A stretch of DNA of 48,387 bases from the NCBI GenBank assembly GCA_947167315.1, contig CAMVHP010000003.1, positions 1 through 48,387 on the forward strand, read 5' to 3'. Below the pieces are notes generated by a model that searched no databases, was not told where the DNA came from, and saw nothing but the letters and a program-made list of their open reading frames with translations. Within the stretch, counting starts at the first letter, position 1. The number at the start of each line of letters is the position of its first letter. This stretch comes from RGIG8782 sp017475895. GTDB lineage: Bacteria > Pseudomonadota > Alphaproteobacteria > Rickettsiales > UBA1997. The position numbers were made by a program, and so were the translations under genes. Below, in pieces: positions 30,671-37,497 of this stretch.

Positions 30671-30758
30671 TTTTGTTGTTTTAATACTTTAATACATAAA
30701 ACCATTTGAATTTTTAAAAAAATATAATAAATTCGAGTAAAATATAACATTTGTGTTT

Positions 30759-31727
30759 ATGAGAAATAACAAAGGTTTTACACTGCTTGAGTTATCAATA
30801 GTTATTGTAATTATAGGATTTTTGACATCCTCATCGTTAACCATGACAAAGGGAATTGTTAACGTTGAAAAGCAAAGGTTAACAAAAGAAAGGATTTACA
30901 AGATCGAATCGGCAATAAATGCGTTTGTGATAAAAAATGGAAGATTACCGTGTCCGTCCGGTATTAAAGAAAAGTATACATCATCATCAACAATAGAAGA
31001 AAAATTTGGCGGTGACAACTGTACAACCAGTGATAGCTCTGGAATAAGAAGTAGTGGAAATGTTTATATAGGTGCCGTTCCGGTTGACAGTTTAGGTTTA
31101 CAAAAAAACGTTGCAGAAGATGGTTGGTCGAACAAGTTTACGTATGTTGTGGTGAAGGATTATTCCTCAAAAGGCGGTTTAACAAAAGAAGTGAATGATA
31201 GTAATAAAATTAACAATGGTTTTGCTTATGCTGTAATATCCAGCGGTAGACACCAGTATTATTCCTATGGTTTTGGTGGTGATAAAGAAAAGAAGGCAGT
31301 TAGTGGCAATGATAAGGATAAAAGCAACTCATATAGTTACATAACAGGTAATAAAATAAATGAATCTTGGGGCGATGCTGATTTTGACGACTTTACATTT
31401 TTAAAAAGTATGGAAGTGATTAAACAGGAATTGGGGGCTTTTGATATTGGTTGTAGTGTTGATTCAAGTAAGTTGGAAAGTGAAAAAAATGAAAAATGTG
31501 ACGATGGAGATGAACGTTATTCCTTTAGTTATACTCCAACAAGTATGAAATACGGAGAAATGTTCTATAGTGAATATGTATACAAGAAAAAAACAGTAAA
31601 TGTTGAAGAAGATGAAAACGGGGTGGTTACTAAAACTAAAACTGTAGTAACCAGCATAAATAGATGTGTTGTAGAGTGTTCCAAATATGGTGAAATCGTA
31701 GTCTACAAACATACACAAAATATGTAA
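30759..31727 (+). CDS. Type IV pilin-like (pseudopilin) protein
   Basis: 322 residues from ATG 30759. A short basic leader ends at the prepilin peptidase site NNKG|FTLLELSIVIVIIGFL with Glu at mature position 5, the hallmark of type IV pilins and type II secretion pseudopilins. The ectodomain is about 290 residues, with GRLPCPSG, then DGWSNKFTYVVV (a common pseudopilin C-terminal-style strand motif) and a Cys-containing end (GCSVDSSKLESEKNEKC, RCVVECSKYGE). No pilus assembly ATPase, PilC or prepilin peptidase gene is in the window. murD starts 7 bases after the stop. Surface pilus, competence or secretion roles are all possible. Confidence 0.85.
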   Translation: MRNNKGFTLLELSIVIVIIGFLTSSSLTMTKGIVNVEKQRLTKERIYKIESAINAFVIKNGRLPCPSGIKEKYTSSSTIEEKFGGDNCTTSDSSGIRSSGNVYIGAVPVDSLGLQKNVAEDGWSNKFTYVVVKDYSSKGGLTKEVNDSNKINNGFAYAVISSGRHQYYSYGFGGDKEKKAVSGNDKDKSNSYSYITGNKINESWGDADFDDFTFLKSMEVIKQELGAFDIGCSVDSSKLESEKNEKCDDGDERYSFSYTPTSMKYGEMFYSEYVYKKKTVNVEEDENGVVTKTKTVVTSINRCVVECSKYGEIVVYKHTQNM

Positions 31728-31734
31728 AAGAGTT

Positions 31735-33072
31735 ATGGAAGAATTACTAAGGAGTAAAATATTAGTTTGGGGTTATGGACTTGAGGGGAAATCGGCTGTT
31801 GATTTTTTGTTGAAAAATAACGTTAAAAACATTGTTGTAGCAACAAAAGACTTAATTAACGAAGATGTTAAAAATGTAAAATTTATAGCTGAAGATGATA
31901 TTTTAAAGTACAATTTTGATGTTGTGATTAAATCGTCTGGTGTTTCAATATATAAAGATATATGTAAAAGTCTTATTGATAGGAATGTAAAAATAACATC
32001 TCTGCTAAATATTCTTTTGTGTAAAATTGCAGAGGAAAAGAAAAAAGTTAAGGTTATAGGAATAACTGGTACGAAGGGTAAAAGCACAACGGTAAGTATG
32101 CTCCATCATATTTTAAAGAATATGGGTTATAGAGTTGCTATTTTAGGGAATATCGGTGTTTCCTTTTTGGATGCGATTGATGAGTTGGATAACTACGATT
32201 ATTTAATACTTGAGTTATCGAGCTGTCAAATAGCCACAATGAACTGCAATATAAACTATTCCATTATATTAAATCTCTTTAGGGAACACATTGATTGGCA
32301 CATAACGCACGAAAATTATTTTAGAGACAAAATAAATATAATTAATCGTTCAACAAAAGTAGCCTACAATGGTGATAATGAAACGGTTGTGAAATACATA
32401 AATAAATATAGTACAGATAACAACGCTAATAAATTTTTATCCTTTGGCACAAAAAACGGCTTTCACACTGAAGATAATTTTATAATGTATGGGAATAAAA
32501 AAATAATAGACTTTAATATTTTCAAAAACATAAGAGGTGAACATATTTTTAGAAACATTTGCGGTGTGTTAACAATACTACAGCAGGAGAATATAAATAT
32601 AGATTTAGCGCTGAACACATTGCAAACGTTTAAAACTCTACAACACAGGTTATATATTTTTTATAATGATGAAAAAAAAGGTACTATGTTTGTCAATGAC
32701 AGCATATCAACAATTCCAGAGGCAACGATTGAGGCGATAAAAACCTTTGCTAATAATAAAAACAGTTTATTTTTGATTTTAGGTGGTTTTGATAGACAAC
32801 AGGATTATTCGCAACTGGCAAATGTTATTTTTCAACATAAAGATAAAATTAAAAAAATATTTTTAGTGGGTCAGACGGCGGAGAGATTAAACGCTATACT
32901 TGCTGATAAAATTAATTGCACAAAATATAGTAACTATGAAGATTTAGTTAAAGCAATAAAAGCCAACGATTTAACAAATACAACAGTTTTATTGTCTCCG
33001 GCAGCTGCCAGCTATGATATGTTTAAGAATTTTGAAGAAAGGGGTAAAACATTTGAAAAATTGATGCTGTAA
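31735..33072 (+). CDS. murD: UDP-N-acetylmuramoyl-L-alanine--glutamate ligase (MurD family)
   Basis: Cytoplasmic Mur ligase adding Glu to UDP-MurNAc-L-Ala in peptidoglycan synthesis. 445 residues, normal length. N-terminal domain KILVWGYGLEGKSAV; ATP loop GITGTKGKSTT; ELSSCQI (usually ELSSFQL); NLFREHIDWHITHENYF followed by the Lys that is carbamylated (RDKINI); HR in LQHRLYIF; and SPAAASYDMFKNFEERG at the C-terminus. Odd points: the motif normally NDSKATN is NDSISTIPEAT, losing the Lys that in E. coli MurD (K319) contacts the incoming D-Glu, and DHLDRH is EHIDWH. This resembles variants reported to add L-Glu before epimerisation (MurD2 with MurL); that is inference. It abuts comF tail to tail with no gap. 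Confidence 0.92.
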   Translation: MEELLRSKILVWGYGLEGKSAVDFLLKNNVKNIVVATKDLINEDVKNVKFIAEDDILKYNFDVVIKSSGVSIYKDICKSLIDRNVKITSLLNILLCKIAEEKKKVKVIGITGTKGKSTTVSMLHHILKNMGYRVAILGNIGVSFLDAIDELDNYDYLILELSSCQIATMNCNINYSIILNLFREHIDWHITHENYFRDKINIINRSTKVAYNGDNETVVKYINKYSTDNNANKFLSFGTKNGFHTEDNFIMYGNKKIIDFNIFKNIRGEHIFRNICGVLTILQQENINIDLALNTLQTFKTLQHRLYIFYNDEKKGTMFVNDSISTIPEATIEAIKTFANNKNSLFLILGGFDRQQDYSQLANVIFQHKDKIKKIFLVGQTAERLNAILADKINCTKYSNYEDLVKAIKANDLTNTTVLLSPAAASYDMFKNFEERGKTFEKLML

Positions 33073-33858
33073 TTATTTTTGTCTATGAACGGTTTTTGCT
33101 ATAGTCAAAACAAAAATTCTACCAACGGCACCGGATTTTTTTAATATTTTTGAACATTCATTAGCGGTTGAGCCGGTCGTAAAAACATCATCTACGATCA
33201 AAATATTTTTATTTTTGACGATATCTTTGTATTTTTCATTAAGTTTAAAGGCGAGTTTAAGATTAAATTTTCTTTCCTTGTGACTCAGAGATGATTGAGC
33301 CTTTGTATTTTTGGTTTTGATTATCAAATCATAAATACAGGGTATTTTTACCATTTTTGATAGATCTTTAGCTAATAACACGGCCTGATTATAGCCTCTG
33401 TTTCTGAGTTTCATAACATTCATGGGTATAGGAACGATAAAATCAATCTTTTCGTTACATTCTTTCAGTTTATTGTTTAAAAATTTAGCAAAAAACTTTG
33501 AAAGAAAAGTTTTTCTGTTAAATTTAAATCTAAATATTGCCTTTGCTATCACTCGATTATAAACAAAAACACTAAATACTCTATCGAAATAGTATTTTTT
33601 GTTTATACAATCGGCACATATTAACCCCATTTGTGAATTAATATCCAGTGGTCTACCACACAAAAAACAATAGGGTTTTTTAATAAAAACTAGCTCTTTC
33701 CAGCAGTTTACACAAAAACCCTCACTGTCTAAAATTTTTCCACACGATAAACATACGTCTGGATATATTATGGTTATCACATAGTGTACAAAACTATGTA
33801 AATAATTTTTAAGCTTCTTTAGTATTAGAAGTATTTGTTCCAACTCTTTCTTTTGCAA
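33073..33858 (-). CDS. comF: ComF family protein (double zinc ribbon plus phosphoribosyltransferase-like domain)
   Basis: Related to ComFC/GntX, needed for uptake or handling of incoming DNA in competent bacteria and widespread elsewhere. Zinc ribbon region: CLSCGK, CVNCW, CFLCGRP, CADC (four CxxC-type pairs); then VPIPMNVMKLRNRGYNQAVLLAK, KNTKAQSSLSHKERKFNL and the PRPP-loop-like ILIVDDVFTTGSTANEC. All typical. The start is unsure: a TTG at 33858 gives 261 residues but overlaps carD by 50 bases; a TTG at 33843 or a GTG at 33780 are alternatives, the last beginning just before the zinc ribbon. Family members usually have a short helical start, so an upstream TTG is slightly preferred. Co-transcribed with carD. 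Confidence 0.92.
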   Translation of the reverse strand: MQKKELEQILLILKKLKNYLHSFVHYVITIIYPDVCLSCGKILDSEGFCVNCWKELVFIKKPYCFLCGRPLDINSQMGLICADCINKKYYFDRVFSVFVYNRVIAKAIFRFKFNRKTFLSKFFAKFLNNKLKECNEKIDFIVPIPMNVMKLRNRGYNQAVLLAKDLSKMVKIPCIYDLIIKTKNTKAQSSLSHKERKFNLKLAFKLNEKYKDIVKNKNILIVDDVFTTGSTANECSKILKKSGAVGRIFVLTIAKTVHRQK

Positions 33859-34333
33859 TATCGGTTATGTAGTCTTCTGCCTCTTTATAGCTTATTTTTT
33901 TAACAACAGCATATTCAGATGCCAGTCTATAAATGGCTAAATCATATATACTTCTTTCACTATATGACCTGTCTGCTTCGTCGACATCCCTTATCAGATC
34001 CTTTAAAACATCTGCTATTTGAAATATGTCGCCGGAGTTTATTTTATCTCTGTATTCTTTTGCTCTTCTGCTCCACATTCCCTTTAGTTTTTTTACTCCA
34101 CATTTGAGAATATCAAACACTTTATCCATGTCTTCTAGTGAGGATAACTTCCTTATATCACCATTTTCCTTAAATTTTGCCGGTACTACTAATGTTAATT
34201 TTTCCTTTTCAAAAAACAAAACTAAACATTTATTTTCCATTTCTCCTATTTTTATGTCCTTTATTTCCTTTATTTTAGCAACCCCATGTGTTCTGTACAC
34301 ACAATAATCGTTAACTTTAAACGTTAGGCTCAT
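33809..34333 (-). CDS. carD: CarD/CdnL family RNA polymerase-binding regulator
   Basis: Binds the beta subunit of RNA polymerase and stabilises open promoter complexes, often at rRNA promoters. 174 residues. The N-terminal RNAP-interacting Tudor-like domain reads FKVNDYCVYRTHGVAKIKEI, then KLTLVVPAKFKENGDIRKL; the C-terminal helical domain has GMWSRRAKEYRDKINSGDI with the Trp that wedges into the promoter bubble, and ERSIYDLAIYRLASEY. Very good Shine-Dalgarno (AGGAG, 5 bases before ATG), rare in this window, and a strong promoter at 34391-34419, both suiting a highly expressed regulator. comF overlaps its 3' end. Confidence 0.96.
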   Translation of the reverse strand: MSLTFKVNDYCVYRTHGVAKIKEIKDIKIGEMENKCLVLFFEKEKLTLVVPAKFKENGDIRKLSSLEDMDKVFDILKCGVKKLKGMWSRRAKEYRDKINSGDIFQIADVLKDLIRDVDEADRSYSERSIYDLAIYRLASEYAVVKKISYKEAEDYITDIAKERVGTNTSNTKEA

Positions 34334-34390
34334 TAATACTCCTATAAAAAATTATTGTAAATAATAATATTTAAGTTATCATCCATATAT

Positions 34391-34419
34391 ATTATATAAT
34401 ATTTTTGTGAATTAGTCAA
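34391..34419 (-). promoter_or_regulatory. Promoter of carD-comF, overlapping a plus-strand -10
   Basis: Minus-strand TTGACT (34419-34414), 17-base spacer, perfect TATAAT (34396-34391). The palindrome ATTATATAAT also gives a plus-strand TATAAT (34395-34400) 26 bases before the M23 gene, though with a poor -35. Confidence 0.75.
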
Positions 34420-34426
34420 GCTATTT

Positions 34427-35917
34427 ATGAATTTTATAAAACGATTACTGAAGGGTTTTAGTGCCTTTATTCGAAATCTATTTATTAAGGAAAAAAAGAA
34501 ATATATTTCAGCTAGAACCTATGATAATATAAATTTTAATTTCAAAAATTTACAACTGTATTCCGAAATTGGAATCTACAAAACAATAATATCTTTGTTT
34601 TTTATAGTAATATTTTTGTGTGTGGTCATATATTTTCTTGTTCTGGATTTTAAGATGAATGTGTACAATAATAAGGAATTAGTGGAAACTAAACCGCTGG
34701 AATTAACGATATCAAGTCCTATAGATATTGATTTGCCGCAGGACTACAAAGAGGTTATCTATAAAATAAAAAGAGGTGACACTTTATCTAGTATACTAAC
34801 AAATATAGTAAAAATTAGTCAAAGTGATGCAAATGCTTGTATTAACGAATTAAAGACCATATATAATATAAAAAACCTAAGAATAGGACAAAAACTTTTT
34901 ATAAAATATAGAGACTCAGTAAAACTATCAAATGATGTTGTTAGTAAAAACATTGAGTTGAAAGAATTGAGAATAATTGATGATAATCTGTTGGAAAAAA
35001 TTACAGTTTCCGGTAATAGTAGTGGCGTTTTTTTTGCCAACAAGGAAAAAATAGTTTTATCTAAAACATACAATAAATACGTGGTTGACATTTCCAATAG
35101 TGTGTATGTTGATGCGGTATCTGCTGGTGTTCCTGTCGAGATAGTACTAAGGTTAATAAATTACTATAGTTTCGACGTTGATTTTCAGCGAGACATAAGA
35201 AAAGGTGACTGGCTTGAGGTTGTTTTTGAAGCGTTCTACACCGATAACGGTAAAAAGGTTAGAAACGGTGAGATTATATATTCTAATTTACATGTTAATT
35301 CTAGAGATAATAAATTGTATAAATTTAATGACGGAAACAACAACTATGGTTATTTTAATGAAAACGGTATAAGTACACAGAAATCTTTACTGAGAACGCC
35401 AATAAATGGTGCCAGAATAAGTTCCGGTTATAATAATGGTAGAAAACATCCGGTTTTAGGCTATACAACAGCACATAAGGGGATAGATTTTGCTGCTCCC
35501 ATTGGAACACCGTTTTATGCTGCCGGAAACGGAACCGTAAAAAAAATAATAATCGGCTGTAAAAATGGAGATAGATATTGCGGTGGTGGTTTTGGAAACT
35601 ACATATCAATACAACACAGTAATTCATATATTACTGAATATGCTCATATTTCAAGGATAGAGAGTGGATTAAGGGTTGGTTCAAAGGTTAAACAGGTGGA
35701 TGTAATAGCATATGTTGGAACAACCGGATTGTCTACTGGTCCACACCTACACTATGGTGTTATCTTTAATGGTGAAAGAATAAATCCGGCAAAAATCAAG
35801 AGTATTCCATTAAAAAAGCTGAGTGGAAAGTCGCTTTTGGAATTTGTAGACACTAAAGATACAATTAATTCTTTACGCGCTACGGCCATAAATCAAAATC
35901 TAATGGAAGTTAATTGA
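34427..35917 (+). CDS. Membrane-anchored LysM / M23 peptidoglycan endopeptidase
   Basis: 496 residues. A basic cytoplasmic start, one membrane helix (TIISLFFIVIFLCVVIYFLV, about 53-72), a LysM/OapA-like domain (YKIKRGDTLSSILTNI to LRIGQKLFIKY, about 111-160), a linker domain, and a C-terminal M23 (LytM) domain. Zinc-site motifs are complete: ISSGYNNGRKHPVLGYTTAH then HKGIDFAAP, and GPHLHYGV. The layout is that of MepM-type DD-endopeptidases that cut cross-links to let the sacculus grow, working in the periplasm. Together with murD it shows that the organism makes a cross-linked wall. It ends about 84 bases before the DNA glycosylase gene, which has its own promoter. Confidence 0.94.
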   Translation: MNFIKRLLKGFSAFIRNLFIKEKKKYISARTYDNINFNFKNLQLYSEIGIYKTIISLFFIVIFLCVVIYFLVLDFKMNVYNNKELVETKPLELTISSPIDIDLPQDYKEVIYKIKRGDTLSSILTNIVKISQSDANACINELKTIYNIKNLRIGQKLFIKYRDSVKLSNDVVSKNIELKELRIIDDNLLEKITVSGNSSGVFFANKEKIVLSKTYNKYVVDISNSVYVDAVSAGVPVEIVLRLINYYSFDVDFQRDIRKGDWLEVVFEAFYTDNGKKVRNGEIIYSNLHVNSRDNKLYKFNDGNNNYGYFNENGISTQKSLLRTPINGARISSGYNNGRKHPVLGYTTAHKGIDFAAPIGTPFYAAGNGTVKKIIIGCKNGDRYCGGGFGNYISIQHSNSYITEYAHISRIESGLRVGSKVKQVDVIAYVGTTGLSTGPHLHYGVIFNGERINPAKIKSIPLKKLSGKSLLEFVDTKDTINSLRATAINQNLMEVN

Positions 35918-35948
35918 TGTACGAATGTAACCAAACATGTAAAAATCA

Positions 35949-35976
35949 TTGACTTATTTATAATACAGTTCATAAT
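35949..35976 (+). promoter_or_regulatory. Promoter of the uracil-DNA glycosylase gene
   Basis: TTGACT (35949-35954), 16-base spacer, CATAAT (35971-35976); transcription start expected about 35983, 19 bases before the ATG at 36002. Confidence 0.55.
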
Positions 35977-36001
35977 CAAAACATACCAACAAACTGGGAT
36001 T

Positions 36002-36577
36002 ATGTTTGAAGAACTAAAGGAAGTCGAGGCAAAATGTCAAAAGTGTAATAAATGCCCACTATGTAAAACAAAGATAAACACAGTATTTGCTGATGGAGTG
36101 GCTAACGACAAGATTATGCTTATAGGCGAAGCTCCCGGAGCAAATGAAGATGCAGAAGGCAAGCCATTTGTTGGCAGATCCGGTCAGTTGTTGGATAAAA
36201 TACTAAATTGTGTAGGTTTTTCAAGAGAAACAAACATCTATATCTGTAACACCATAAAATGTAGACCACCAAACAATAGAAATCCATTGCCGGAGGAAAA
36301 GATACTGTGTAGGGAATATTTGGATGCACAAATTGATATATTAAAACCGAAAATTATCCTTTTATGTGGAGCTGTTGCTATGGAATCTATGTTAGGACAG
36401 AAGTTACCCATTACAAAAGTACACGGACAGTGGTTTAATGGACCAAATGATTCAAAAATGATGCCAATTTTCCATCCGGCATATCTACTGAGAAATCCGA
36501 GCAGAGAGAAGGGTGGTCCAAAATGGCTAATGTATCAGGACATTAAAGAGGTTAAAAAGCAGTACGATTTACTATAG
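36002..36577 (+). CDS. Family 4 (Fe-S) uracil-DNA glycosylase
   Basis: Removes uracil from DNA; the family 4 enzyme replaces Ung in many alphaproteobacteria. 191 residues. Iron-sulfur ligands lie in the N-terminal cluster CQKCNKCPLCKT with further cysteines downstream (CNTIKC). Active-site motifs: GEAPGANEDAEGKPFVGRSG (motif 1 GEAPG-xE), KCRPPNNRNPLPEE, and the C-terminal HPAYLLRNPS. Length is typical for the short form. The gene stands alone with its own promoter; the next genes are on the other strand. Confidence 0.95.
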   Translation: MFEELKEVEAKCQKCNKCPLCKTKINTVFADGVANDKIMLIGEAPGANEDAEGKPFVGRSGQLLDKILNCVGFSRETNIYICNTIKCRPPNNRNPLPEEKILCREYLDAQIDILKPKIILLCGAVAMESMLGQKLPITKVHGQWFNGPNDSKMMPIFHPAYLLRNPSREKGGPKWLMYQDIKEVKKQYDLL

Positions 36578-36611
36578 ATGTGATTTATTGCTTATCTATT
36601 TTTATCTATTT

Positions 36612-36950
36612 TTATTTTTGTTCTGCTTTTTTGTTCTGTTCCTCTATATATGTTTTAATAATCTCAAGATCAATGTCATCAATTTGAGAATATTTATTGT
36701 CTTCTTCTTTTGCATCTTCTAGAGTGTTAAATTTTAATAATAAATTACTTAATTTTGTTATTATAGATACCACACTTTCTTTATTGCCAATTAGAAAATA
36801 TAGCAGTTCTCTTTGGGAGTCGTTCAGCGTATTTGGTTGTCCGTCTTCCATAAATTTTATATTATCTTCCAGTAGACCAATTATAATGTTTATAATTTTT
36901 TTTATTTTTTGTAACTCCTCTATGGATCTACTTTTTATTTGATACATCAT
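36612..36950 (-). CDS. Small helical protein of unknown function next to a tail-type gene
   Basis: 112 residues, charged and helical (KSRSIEELQKIKKIINIIIGLL, SQRELLYFLIGNKESVVSIITKLSNLL), ending in Lys/Glu/Gln. No signal peptide and no convincing membrane segment. It lies 27 bases downstream of the DUF3168-like gene on the same strand, so probably the same transcript; position suggests a gene transfer agent accessory part but the sequence does not match one I know. Downstream, two tandem copies of ATCTATTTTT (36596-36615) overlap its 3' end. Confidence 0.6.
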   Translation of the reverse strand: MMYQIKSRSIEELQKIKKIINIIIGLLEDNIKFMEDGQPNTLNDSQRELLYFLIGNKESVVSIITKLSNLLLKFNTLEDAKEEDNKYSQIDDIDLEIIKTYIEEQNKKAEQK

Positions 36951-36977
36951 TTACAATATACTAATATTCAATACCAT

Positions 36978-37370
36978 CTAATATTCTCTCAATGTAATAT
37001 TGAAATTAATTGTGGTATTCCACACGGAATTTACATCATTAAACAATATGTTTGTCATGTTGTTTAGATTTACATCAACTATAATAAAGATTTCCTGTTT
37101 ATTGTTTGATAGGGAAATTAATAAATCTTTTACTTTTTTTGATAGATTGATGATGTTTAAATTACTTTCATTCTTATCGTATAGCGAAATACTTAGATTG
37201 ATAAAATAATTATCACAATGGAAGTTATTTTCTAATGTCACAGTTGAAACACGCATGACGAGATATGGAAAATTACTATTTTTTTTGGGGCGGGAGTGAG
37301 TGGTTAGGTTATCTATAGTGTTTAGCGTGTTAAAAACAACTTTTTGAAATTCATTTATTATGCTGTTCAT
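36978..37370 (-). CDS. DUF3168-like tail terminator of gene transfer agent type
   Basis: 130 residues. The layout fits DUF3168 (RcGTA g8, tail terminator/completion protein): an N-terminal helix (FQKVVFNTLNTIDNL), a PYLVMRV strand after a Pro/Lys turn, then INLSISLYDKNESNLNIINL followed by SKKVKDLLISL, and a last strand TTINFNITLREY. This N-helix, P-Y-V strand and long helix pattern is characteristic although identity is low. Beginning ATG 37370. It is one of two separated gene transfer agent-like relics in the window, the other being the portal at 17225-18373. A generic phage tail protein is the alternative. Confidence 0.65.
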   Translation of the reverse strand: MNSIINEFQKVVFNTLNTIDNLTTHSRPKKNSNFPYLVMRVSTVTLENNFHCDNYFINLSISLYDKNESNLNIINLSKKVKDLLISLSNNKQEIFIIVDVNLNNMTNILFNDVNSVWNTTINFNITLREY

Positions 37371-37440
37371 TTTTAAGTTTTTGTTTGTTGTAGATATCTA
37401 TACAATTTGACGATTCCTTTGGAAGTATATAAATAACTTA

Positions 37441-37468
37441 TTGAAAATATTAAAATTAATTCTATATT
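37441..37468 (+). promoter_or_regulatory. Promoter of secA
   Basis: TTGAAA (37441-37446), 16-base spacer, TATATT (37463-37468), about 30 bases before the ATG. A second candidate lies just upstream (TTGACG 37407-37412 with TAAATA 37430-37435, 17 bases). Confidence 0.5.
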
Positions 37469-37497
37469 ATAGATACGCTTAAATAGTAAAATTTTTA

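Noticed and set aside
35959..35964. TATAAT as -10 of the uracil-DNA glycosylase gene
   Set aside because: It lies only 4 bases from the TTGACT; the CATAAT at 35971 has correct spacing.
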